Assembly: GCF_012927185.1 (NCBI RefSeq)
Contig: NZ_JABBGB010000002.1
Coordinates: forward strand, 620,001-684,000
Direction of reading: 5' to 3'
Origin: Pseudoflavitalea sp. G-6-1-2
GTDB taxonomy: Bacteria; Bacteroidota; Bacteroidia; Chitinophagales; Chitinophagaceae
DNA: 64,000 nucleotides
The position numbers were made by a program, and so were the translations under genes. Positions 19,401 through 27,257 of this stretch are shown piece by piece; position 1 is the stretch's first letter, and every line of letters begins with the position of its first letter. Below the pieces are notes generated by a model. It did not search any database. It saw only the letters and a list, made by a program, of their open reading frames with translations, and was not told the origin of the DNA.

Positions 19401-19692
19401 GGAGAAACTGATCGATAGGATCCTGAAGACCATCACTCCTGCAAAAACAAATCTCGCGCAGGTGGAAGCGCTGATACAGGCAGGCATCAGTTATTTCATG
19501 GATACTGTTTGCTTCATCAATGGAGACTACGAACAGATCGCAGTATTGAACAAGGAGTTCAAACAACTTAGGAAATCAGGTATCAACATGGCTGAGCTCT
19601 TCAAATTCTGGGATCATGGAGAGATCAGGAAATATAGTCCGGATATGGCTTTCGACAAGGTAAGGCAATTGCTCACCGGCATAAAAAAGTAA
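13402..19692 (+). CDS. Giant baseplate protein with repeat array (Afp12-like), 2096 aa
   Basis: A 2096-aa protein. The N-terminus contains the baseplate-assembly signature [27 protein letters not shown]-like segment at residues 43-69, as in Afp12/Pvc12 wedge proteins. From about 740 to 1665 the sequence is a chain of short modules (see the separate repeat entry). A Cys-rich stretch follows (about 1610-1780: [33 protein letters not shown]). Near 1800-1900 comes a second baseplate-like segment ([33 protein letters not shown]). The last 200 residues are helical. It is about twice the size I expect for Afp12. There is no independent tail-fibre gene in the locus, so the extra region could provide the target-facing or peripheral function; that is inference. 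The stop is one base before the tape-measure start. Confidence 0.87.
   Translation: [2096 protein letters not shown]
15637..18390 (+). repeat. Coding repeat array, about ten modules of ~35-45 aa within the 2096-aa baseplate protein
   Basis: The modules share the pattern aromatic-x-hydrophobic strand, short turn, second strand ending in S, then [Y/F]-x-[S/D]-x-[D/E]-x-A followed by an alpha helix. Examples by approximate residue: 746 ([16 protein letters not shown] then [15 protein letters not shown]), 939 ([16 protein letters not shown] then [15 protein letters not shown]), 991 ([16 protein letters not shown] then [14 protein letters not shown]), 1041, 1226 (YHYQLRA... then [15 protein letters not shown]), 1374 ([15 protein letters not shown] then [14 protein letters not shown]), 1428 ([13 protein letters not shown] then [15 protein letters not shown]), 1481, 1533 and 1629. 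The beta-beta-alpha layout resembles the YegP/DUF1508 domain, known as a tandem repeat unit; that assignment is tentative. Confidence 0.7.
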
Positions 19693-19693
19693 C

Positions 19694-21277
19694 ATGAAGC
19701 ATATCATCAAAACACAGGTGCTGGAACTCACCATCGATCAACAACTGGATGCCTTCGACATCCAGCACCGGATGAGTATGCTGTATTACAATGAACTGCT
19801 TCCTGCACTCGAAAAAATATTCAATGCGATATCGGATGGCGACAACGATATCATTATCGACAAACTCGAACTGGATCTTGGCGTACTCGCTGAAAAATCA
19901 TTCACCGACCGCGACAGCATCCGGCAACTGATCAGCAGTATCGAAGAACAACTGCAATCGGCTGCCAGCAGCAAAACAGCTCAGCAAAGTTCCGCTCATG
20001 TAATCCGAAGAGCACGTCCCATCAGCATTTTCAGGCAATGGATCTATTACATGCAGCATGGATATCTTCCATGGAATGCTACGCCTCCTGATAAAAAATG
20101 GCTTGAGCAGATACTCGAAACGGTAGCCACCGATTATAATATTTCAGAGGAACTTCGGCAGCAGATCCGCCACAATGCAGTGATTGCAGAACGGATTGCA
20201 TTGCAGCATGATGAGATTTTCCTGCTCCATCTAACCGAAGTTCTTACAGCAAAGAAGCAACAGCAGCTGATAGCCTACGTAAACGAAATAGCAGCAATCA
20301 TCAAGGTTGCAGCCATTCCGTCTACTCAGTCGTTCGCCGGGATAACTGAAATACAACTAAGACGAAGGATCTGGAAAACAGTGCTGAGCACTATCTCCAC
20401 ACAAGCAGCGGCGGTAGTTTCTACGGAGGCGATTGCAACACATATCATCGAAAGCATCTTCACACCAAAGGAAGCAGCACAACTGTTACAATCAAAAACT
20501 GTAACAGCAAAACTGCCGCTGTCATTGCCATTGGTTAGCCAACTGGCAAAACTGCCCGAAGCAAAAAAAGAAGCGGGCAAGCAAACGCCATCTCCTGCTC
20601 CGAAACAGGAACCACCGGCGGCATCGGTTCCACAGCAAAAGGCAACAAGCAATCCTCCATCGGATCCGCTGCAGACCGGAATACAAATCAATATCACGCA
20701 CAACGATCAACCCGCAGCAGCAAACAAAACCATCAGCAATACCGATACACCAGCGCTTGCGGAGCAGATCACCGAGGAAGGAATTTTTGTGCAGCATGCA
20801 GGCATTGTATTGCTCGCACCATTCATCAAACCCTTCTTCAATAATATAGGGCTTTTGAATAACGGGAAATTCACAGACGAGAACAGCACGCTGAAAGCCA
20901 TATCCCTGCTGCATTATCTCGCAACAGGCCGAAGCAGTTCCGAAGAATATGAACTGGTGATACCCAAGCTGCTTTGTGGTATTCCTTTGTCAGCCTGCAT
21001 CGACAATCATATAGAACTAAACGATCAGGAAACCAGTGAGGCAGAAGAACTGCTCACCGAAGCCATTGCACAATGGGAGATACTGAAGAAAACTTCCAAC
21101 GCAGGTTTGCGTGAAACATTCCTGCAAAGACCCGGAAAATTATTCACCAGAAACGACAGGCCACACCTTCAGGTGGAGGCAGGTCCGATCGATATGTTGC
21201 TCGACTATCTGCCCTGGAACATCTCGATCATCAAATTACCATGGATGAAAGAATACCTGCAGGTAGAATGGAGATGA
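19694..21277 (+). CDS. eCIS tape-measure protein (CIS_TMP, Afp14-like)
   Basis: A 527-aa protein of the contractile injection system tape-measure family. The N-terminus (IIKTQVLELTIDQQLDAFDIQHRMSMLYYNELLPALEKIF...DKLELDLG, residues about 4-59) and the C-terminus (GPIDMLLDYLPWNISIIKLPWMKEYLQVEW, about 498-526) are both the family hallmarks. Residues about 120-135 (ISIFRQWIYYMQHGYLPW) are a further conserved block. A Lys/Pro/Gln/Ala-rich linker separates the halves at about 285-350 (APKQEPPAASVPQQ). Tape-measure proteins set particle length and occupy the tube lumen during assembly. The gene starts one base after the preceding stop. The gap to the next gene is 31 bases. Confidence 0.93.
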   Translation: MKHIIKTQVLELTIDQQLDAFDIQHRMSMLYYNELLPALEKIFNAISDGDNDIIIDKLELDLGVLAEKSFTDRDSIRQLISSIEEQLQSAASSKTAQQSSAHVIRRARPISIFRQWIYYMQHGYLPWNATPPDKKWLEQILETVATDYNISEELRQQIRHNAVIAERIALQHDEIFLLHLTEVLTAKKQQQLIAYVNEIAAIIKVAAIPSTQSFAGITEIQLRRRIWKTVLSTISTQAAAVVSTEAIATHIIESIFTPKEAAQLLQSKTVTAKLPLSLPLVSQLAKLPEAKKEAGKQTPSPAPKQEPPAASVPQQKATSNPPSDPLQTGIQINITHNDQPAAANKTISNTDTPALAEQITEEGIFVQHAGIVLLAPFIKPFFNNIGLLNNGKFTDENSTLKAISLLHYLATGRSSSEEYELVIPKLLCGIPLSACIDNHIELNDQETSEAEELLTEAIAQWEILKKTSNAGLRETFLQRPGKLFTRNDRPHLQVEAGPIDMLLDYLPWNISIIKLPWMKEYLQVEWR

Positions 21278-21308
21278 ACCTGCCAACCATACACAGAAAC
21301 CAACATGC

Positions 21309-24300
21309 ATGAAAGGCGCTGAAACCAAGGCAGCGGCCACACCAGCCAAAAAAGAAACTCCCTTCTTCTCAAAAGACAGTGAGCAGGGATTCTTTGGCTC
21401 ATCCGCAAAACAAGGTGGTTTCTTCCCTCAATCGAAAAACGGCAGCAGCGTTCAGGCAAAACTTACCGTCGGTAAGGCCGATGATCAATACGAAAAAGAA
21501 GCAGACTCGGTAGCCGATCGCGTAGTGCAGCGAATGAGCACAGAAGAAACAGTTCAGAGAAAACCCAACAATGCCGGTTTCAATATCACGCCATTTGTTC
21601 AAACCAAATGTGCTGAATGCGAAAAAGAAGAAAAAGAAAAGGAACAGAAAGATGGCATGCAGGGCGAGTTGCAACGCAAGCCCATATTTGAAAGCAATGC
21701 AGAACCATCCGACGAAGGCAATGGCGTGCAGATGAAATGTGCATCCTGTGAGCAGGAACAAAAAGTGCAGAAAAGTGAGGATGGAAAACAGTCACCTACT
21801 TCATCGGACTCGGATCTCGAAAGCAGACTAGGTGCTGAAAAAGGCAAAGGCAGTCCGCTTCCCGAATCGACACGTTCCTCCATGGAAAGCAGCTTCGGAG
21901 CGGATTTCAGCGGCGTTCGCGTGCATACGGGAAGCAGCGCCAACCAAATGAATCAGGATTTGGGAGCGAAAGCCTTCACTCATGGCAATGATATTTATTT
22001 CAACAAAGGTCAATACGATACCAGTTCCAAATCGGGCAACAGCCTGTTGGCGCACGAACTCACTCACACCATTCAACAGGGAGCCAGCAGTCAGAAGAAT
22101 GAGGAGGGTCCCGTACAAAGAGCACCACTCACAGGAGCCAATCATATCCAGCGCAGCTTCCTCGACAGTGTTGCCAGTGGCATGGGAGCAGTATGGGATG
22201 CCACCGGTGGGCAACTCGTAGACGCAGCGGGCAATGTAATTGAAATGGGTGCAGATTTCTTCTGGGATGTACTCGAAGAAATTTCTCCGGAAGGCGCAGC
22301 GCTGGTGAGAAAAATATCGCAGGTAGGCATACTCGAATTTTTGAAAGACCTGCTCAAATCTGCACTCAGCCGCATTTTCGACGGCCTGATGAACAATGCA
22401 GGCATGCTCGGTTCGTTCGGTCCTACCTTCCAGCAACTGCTGTTGAAAGCACGCACCATCATCATGGCGTTATCCAAAGGAGATTGCAAACCGCTCTTCG
22501 AGGCCATGGACCAGATGAAGGAAATCCTCACTGCACTGGCCGGCGAAGCATGGAGCAAGATCACAGAATTCTTTGCACCGGCTGTTGAGTTCCTCGAAGG
22601 TCTCTGGACATCCTACGGAGCGCCTTTCATAGAATCGGTGAAAGCACTCGCAGGCGATGTATGGGATGGCATCAAAGACATGGGCCAACGAATTTGGGAT
22701 TGGTTCGCTCCACTCCGCGAAACACTGGCCAAAGCATGGGACTGGCTCAAAGGCAAGCTGGGACTCAATTACGACGAAACCGGCGAAGAAGGTCTCATTC
22801 AATGGGTGCAGCGAAAAGCCAGCGAGGCCTGGGATGCACTCAAAACAGAAATGGAGCCTGTGTTCGGTCCTATCCGTACACTCATCAACAAGGTGAGGGA
22901 AATGATTCCGCTCGAAGCCATTCTCAACCTCAGGGAAACCATCAACGAATGGCTCGATAAAGCCATTGCCATGGGAACTGCGATGGAAGAAGATGGCATC
23001 GCTCAACAGAACACACAGGTAAGTCTTCGCGATCAGATACTTCCTGCAGTATTGCAGCTGATAGAAAGAATGCGCAGCCGCATCATCGAAGCAGGTACAT
23101 GGGTTGCAGACAAGATCGGCAATATCGGATCGAGCGTAAACAGTTTCTTCGATTCGCTTCGTGCCAACTCCATACTCTCCCCTGTCGCCGGCGTTATCGA
23201 CTGGCTGCAGAAAGGAGTTGACTCAATAGTAAGCTGGGCGCAGGATACAGTGCAGGGCATCTTTGCAGCTATCGGAGACGGATTGGTTTATCTCTCTCAA
23301 TTTGCAAGACCAATTCTCGATCTGCTGGTGAAGATCATCGATGTGCTGGGCAACCTGCTCGGCAAACTGCCTGATCTGCTGATGGGCCCTGTCTGGTGGA
23401 TGCTGCCTGATTGCATCAAAGAACCGATCAAGAATTTCCTGATCGAGCAGATCCTCTGCCGCATCAAGCTCTTCCAGCAACTCATGGCCGCTGGTGATAT
23501 CTGGGAAAAGCTGAAGAGCGCCGCTATGTTCGGACTGAAGCAGGTATTTGTGGATGGAAATCTTATCGGCGCTATCTGGACATTCTATCGCACCGTTCTC
23601 GAAATACTGAAGGTTCCTCCGAAACTGGTAACAGGTATCATCAAGAAGGGAGCCAAGATGATAAAGGATATCATCAACGCACCATTCAAATTCCTGCAAA
23701 ATTTCCTCGCAGCGCTGAAAGGCGGATTCGGCCTCTTCTTCGACAATATCTGGACGCACCTCATGAATGGAGTAGGCAAATGGATCACTGGCCAGCTTCA
23801 GGGAACGGGCATCAAGATTCCCGAGAAATTTACATTCAAAGAAGTATTCATTTTCATATGCAGCCTGCTCGGCATCACACTCGACAAGATTCTCGAAAAG
23901 GTTGAAGAAGTTACCGGCAAGAAAGGACTAAAAGCAAAACTGAAACGATGGATAGACAAAGGTGTACAAGCACTCGACTGGCTCGCTGATCTTTTCGAAA
24001 ATGGTCCTGCTGGTGTTGCAGACAAACTCGAAGAGAAACTCTCCAACCTCTGGGATCTTGTGCTCAATGGTGTTGCCGGTTGGATTGAAACCACCATCAT
24101 CGGCAAAGCCATCAAGTGGGTAGCGGAAAAGCTCGATCCTACGGGCATCATGGCAGTGATCACTACCATTATAGATGTGTTCAATGTTATTCAGGGACTG
24201 GCCAATCAGCTGCGACAGATACTGGAAATCATCGATGGATTCATCAACGACATTGGTAATATCATTAAAGGTGATATCATAGAATCGTCGAAAAGTATGG

Positions 24301-25520
24301 AGAAAGTGCTGGGTGGCGCAGTGCCCGTGGCTATCACCTTACTATCATATGTTCTCGGTCTCGATGGCATAGGCGACCAGGTGAAAGAAGTAGTAGAAGG
24401 CATCCGTGCCAAAGTGGATGAAGGACTCGATTGGCTGGCGAAGCAGGCAAAAGCTTTGCTGGATACCATCAAAGGATTCTTTGGTTCAGACGACGACAAG
24501 AACACGATCGATGCAGCTATTGAAGAAATAGATGATGAAGGAGATGAAAAAGGAAAAGATGGTGAATTAACGCGTAGCGATGCCGATCAGATTGCAGCCG
24601 ATGTAAAGAAAGATTTCCCTGATGTTGTTGACAATATTTCGGTCATAGACGGTGGTGAAACCTGGGACTTCAGTTATATACAAAAAGCAAAAGACAATCC
24701 GATTAAGAAGCCTAAGAAACCGAGACCGGTACTCTCCAGAAACACGGTAGTTGACACATCTCAGAGCGATTTCGCTTCTTCCAATCCATTAACCAGCAGA
24801 GGAAGAAAAGGCACTAAAGACACTGTGTGGATCGATGGTTGGGACCATGCAGCCAACCTCAATAAAGCTAAATCAGTAGCAAAGGGCAAGCCCGACAAAA
24901 ATGCAGGAGATTGGGTGAGAGGGCACAAGGTGAGTTACCGTTTTGGAGGTTTGGGAAGCGACAGATCGAATCTCTTTATCATTGATCGTAAAGCAAATGA
25001 TGCGATGGCGGGAATTGAGGAAAAGGCTGATGAAGCATTGACCGAACTGATCAAAATGAAAGAAGCAGACTCCAAAGACAAGAGATATAACAAAGTGCTT
25101 TACTACAATGTGAAATATTCGATGCATCCGGAAACTACCAATATCAAGAATTTCGGTAATTCCATCAGTGTTGAATGGGGATATGTAAACCCTGATAATG
25201 CCAGCGACAAACTGAATGGCGGCCAGGTATCCACCAATAGCCAGAAACCACCGGAACAGTCAGACACAGTACAATACAATGTCAACAGCACCGGTTGGGA
25301 AACTTTCTATCAGATGTCCGGCAAACAGAATCAAATTAGATTCTTAATGAACCTGATGCGTATCAGAAATAAGAAGGGAGACTACAAAGACTTTGATGAT
25401 ATCGAAGAAAAGATGAGTCACTCCAAACTGGTTGATTTCGACAAATCAAGCATACCAGCGGAGCTTGCCATATTAGAATCATTGTTAGATGAAGACCTGA
25501 ATATCATTATGAAAAAATAA
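21309..25520 (+). CDS. DUF4157 eCIS cargo protein with C-terminal nuclease-like toxin domain
   Basis: A 1403-aa protein. The N-terminus is a flexible charged tail with repeated FF motifs (PFFSK, GFF, GGFFPQ), VQ-K motifs and two CxxC pairs (C101/C104 and C144/C147). Residues about 183-258 are the DUF4157 domain, with the HELTH motif (H249, E250, H253) typical of eCIS-associated proteins. Residues about 280-1060 are Trp- and Gly-rich amphipathic helices. After an acidic/basic linker the last 200 residues hold WVRGHKVSYRFGGLGSDRSNLF (H1206, N1221) and then N1230 and E1237, matching the H...N...N...E layout of the His-Me (NUC-type) endonucleases. DUF4157 is strongly linked to eCIS cargo. Nuclease activity is inferred from the motif only. 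A downstream gene 5 bases away is a probable immunity gene. Confidence 0.88.
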   Translation: MKGAETKAAATPAKKETPFFSKDSEQGFFGSSAKQGGFFPQSKNGSSVQAKLTVGKADDQYEKEADSVADRVVQRMSTEETVQRKPNNAGFNITPFVQTKCAECEKEEKEKEQKDGMQGELQRKPIFESNAEPSDEGNGVQMKCASCEQEQKVQKSEDGKQSPTSSDSDLESRLGAEKGKGSPLPESTRSSMESSFGADFSGVRVHTGSSANQMNQDLGAKAFTHGNDIYFNKGQYDTSSKSGNSLLAHELTHTIQQGASSQKNEEGPVQRAPLTGANHIQRSFLDSVASGMGAVWDATGGQLVDAAGNVIEMGADFFWDVLEEISPEGAALVRKISQVGILEFLKDLLKSALSRIFDGLMNNAGMLGSFGPTFQQLLLKARTIIMALSKGDCKPLFEAMDQMKEILTALAGEAWSKITEFFAPAVEFLEGLWTSYGAPFIESVKALAGDVWDGIKDMGQRIWDWFAPLRETLAKAWDWLKGKLGLNYDETGEEGLIQWVQRKASEAWDALKTEMEPVFGPIRTLINKVREMIPLEAILNLRETINEWLDKAIAMGTAMEEDGIAQQNTQVSLRDQILPAVLQLIERMRSRIIEAGTWVADKIGNIGSSVNSFFDSLRANSILSPVAGVIDWLQKGVDSIVSWAQDTVQGIFAAIGDGLVYLSQFARPILDLLVKIIDVLGNLLGKLPDLLMGPVWWMLPDCIKEPIKNFLIEQILCRIKLFQQLMAAGDIWEKLKSAAMFGLKQVFVDGNLIGAIWTFYRTVLEILKVPPKLVTGIIKKGAKMIKDIINAPFKFLQNFLAALKGGFGLFFDNIWTHLMNGVGKWITGQLQGTGIKIPEKFTFKEVFIFICSLLGITLDKILEKVEEVTGKKGLKAKLKRWIDKGVQALDWLADLFENGPAGVADKLEEKLSNLWDLVLNGVAGWIETTIIGKAIKWVAEKLDPTGIMAVITTIIDVFNVIQGLANQLRQILEIIDGFINDIGNIIKGDIIESSKSMEKVLGGAVPVAITLLSYVLGLDGIGDQVKEVVEGIRAKVDEGLDWLAKQAKALLDTIKGFFGSDDDKNTIDAAIEEIDDEGDEKGKDGELTRSDADQIAADVKKDFPDVVDNISVIDGGETWDFSYIQKAKDNPIKKPKKPRPVLSRNTVVDTSQSDFASSNPLTSRGRKGTKDTVWIDGWDHAANLNKAKSVAKGKPDKNAGDWVRGHKVSYRFGGLGSDRSNLFIIDRKANDAMAGIEEKADEALTELIKMKEADSKDKRYNKVLYYNVKYSMHPETTNIKNFGNSISVEWGYVNPDNASDKLNGGQVSTNSQKPPEQSDTVQYNVNSTGWETFYQMSGKQNQIRFLMNLMRIRNKKGDYKDFDDIEEKMSHSKLVDFDKSSIPAELAILESLLDEDLNIIMKK

Positions 25521-25525
25521 TCAAT

Positions 25526-26392
25526 ATGCCTGCAATTAAAAACCTGTATACATTCCTGCAGAATATCCGCAAAAAATCGGTGAACATCGATGTGGAAGTA
25601 CTGGACACCGAATCGCTCGACCCGCTGTTCTCCGGAGGAGCAGATGAAACGAAAGAGCTGGATGAGCAAAGGAAAGAGAAATTTAAAACTACCTATGGGA
25701 TAGCCCTCAGCAAAGAACAGATAGATTATTTTCATCTTACCTCCTGCATACTGCGATGGAACCGCAGTGAGCAGGAACCAAAGGAAGGATTATTATCAGG
25801 GGGATTTGCCTTCAACGGCATTTCCAATCTGTTCAAATTCAACAATCCTTTCTGGCAGGAAAGTGCTGACAAATTTAAAGAAACTGCAAAAGGGAAACTG
25901 CCGGATGAAGCGCTGTTACAGCAACTCCGCTGGATAGAAAGCCCTACCCCAAAGAACAGTGGGATCTATACACCACAATTCGGATGCGTGATACTGGAAA
26001 AAGAAAAATTCCCCAACCAGTTCTACTTCTATGACAGTGGGCTGGTATACCCTCTCCCCTTTCAATCTTATGAAGAATACATCGATGCGCTTACCGATTC
26101 AGCAGCAGTAAGATGCTGGCAATATTTTTATGTTGATCCGGCGTTGATTGTTCAAAAAAATAAGGGGCTTAGTTATATCGGCTGGTCGTTGCACGTGACT
26201 TCACATTTGGAAGAAGGCATCAGGGATCTTACCGTTAACAAGAACATTCAATCAGACAGGCTGGATCTGATCGATGAGTATTTGCATCGTTGTGTACAAC
26301 TTCTTCCAAAATCCTTTCCCTTCCTCGATTTCAGCCATCATAAAAAACATTATGAGGCATTCAGCAAACTCTATGAGAAAAGCAAACAATAA
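25526..26392 (+). CDS. Putative immunity protein, SMI1/KNR4 (SUKH)-like
   Basis: A 288-aa cytoplasmic protein without signal peptide or membrane helix. The layout resembles SUKH/SMI1-KNR4 proteins: a helical N-terminus, a segment FKTTYGIALSKEQIDYFHLTSCILRW, a middle with GGFAFNGISNLFKF, then the beta/alpha end FPNQFYFYDSGLVYPLPFQSYEEYIDAL (about residues 163-190) and WQYFYVDP. SUKH proteins are the commonest immunity proteins of polymorphic toxins, with nucleases as frequent partners. The ATG lies 5 bases after the stop of the nuclease-like cargo gene, the arrangement of toxin-immunity pairs. Assignment to SUKH is moderate; the immunity role is inferred from position. Confidence 0.62.
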   Translation: MPAIKNLYTFLQNIRKKSVNIDVEVLDTESLDPLFSGGADETKELDEQRKEKFKTTYGIALSKEQIDYFHLTSCILRWNRSEQEPKEGLLSGGFAFNGISNLFKFNNPFWQESADKFKETAKGKLPDEALLQQLRWIESPTPKNSGIYTPQFGCVILEKEKFPNQFYFYDSGLVYPLPFQSYEEYIDALTDSAAVRCWQYFYVDPALIVQKNKGLSYIGWSLHVTSHLEEGIRDLTVNKNIQSDRLDLIDEYLHRCVQLLPKSFPFLDFSHHKKHYEAFSKLYEKSKQ

Positions 26393-26419
26393 TCACTCAT
26401 GCATAAATAACCGATTGTT

Positions 26420-27244
26420 ATGTGCACCATATCCATCGCCATACAGAAAGGAGGTTCAGGCAAAACCACCACCACGGTGAATCTCGCAGCAGCACTGCAG
26501 AGAATGGGAAAGAATATTCTGCTCATCGATGCAGATCCGCAGGCTAACCTTTCGCAGAGTTTCGGCATTGAGGAAGAACCAGTGAATAACCTCTACACGG
26601 AACTGAAAAAAGAAATGAGCGGAGAGGACGGCGAACTGCGCAATGCAATTGTAGAGATTCGTCCGGGTTTATCGGTTGTACCATCGAGCATAGAACTGGC
26701 GGGAGCAGAAATGGAACTGGTAGGCGTTTATTCGCGCGAACATATTCTCCGGATTCTGATTGAGCCACTCGTTTCAAAATACGATTTCATTTTTATCGAT
26801 TGCCCGCATGCTATCGGATTGCTGACCGTGAATGCACTTGTGGCCAGCGATCATGTACTGATGCCGCTTCCGGGAGAATTCCTTCCACTGAAAGGCGTTC
26901 ACAGTTTCATGCGTCATTTTGAAATGGTGAAGAAGAAACTGAACAACCGCATCAATCTGCTGGGTTTTGTACTCACCCGTTTCGATGAAAGAAAACTGAT
27001 GAACCTCCGCGTGCGCGAAGCCTTGTCCGAACTGCACGAGAACAAAGTGTTCAATACAAGTATCCGGTCGAACATACAACTGGCCAAGGCACAGGAGGCG
27101 GGCACAGACATCTTCCAGTTCGACAAACATTCACATGGCGCACAGGATTACCAGTTACTCGCAGAAGAGTTCCTCACAAGATTAACACCGTCCCAAGCTC
27201 CACCTGTTGAAACCAACGACCAGTACGAAAAATTATTAAACTGA
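26420..27244 (+). CDS. ParA/MinD-type ATPase in the eCIS locus
   Basis: A 274-aa member of the ParA family. The deviant Walker A KGGSGKTTT is at residues 10-18, the A' motif LLIDADPQANLSQSF at about 36-50 and the Walker B-like segment FIFIDCPHAIGLLTVNA at about 117-133. Further typical blocks are FLPLKGVHSF and LGFVLTRFDERKLMNLRVREAL. ParA proteins bind ATP, dimerise on nucleoid DNA and position plasmids, chromosomes or large protein cargoes such as carboxysomes or chemoreceptor arrays. No parB gene or parS site is visible next to it. In this locus it might place or distribute the injection particles; that is inference. It starts 27 bases after the immunity-like gene and ends 13 bases before the next gene. 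Confidence 0.92.
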   Translation: MCTISIAIQKGGSGKTTTTVNLAAALQRMGKNILLIDADPQANLSQSFGIEEEPVNNLYTELKKEMSGEDGELRNAIVEIRPGLSVVPSSIELAGAEMELVGVYSREHILRILIEPLVSKYDFIFIDCPHAIGLLTVNALVASDHVLMPLPGEFLPLKGVHSFMRHFEMVKKKLNNRINLLGFVLTRFDERKLMNLRVREALSELHENKVFNTSIRSNIQLAKAQEAGTDIFQFDKHSHGAQDYQLLAEEFLTRLTPSQAPPVETNDQYEKLLN

Positions 27245-27257
27245 TAAATCTGTTGTT

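Noticed and set aside
21309-22081. HELTH (HExxH) motif in the cargo protein as evidence for a zinc protease toxin
   Set aside because: The motif is part of the DUF4157 domain found in most eCIS-linked proteins irrespective of their toxin tip. Protease activity is not shown, so the nuclease-like tip is the more plausible toxic part.
26420-27244. Plasmid or integrated-element partition system
   Set aside because: No parB, parS, replication or integrase gene is next to it, and the gene is embedded in the eCIS operon.
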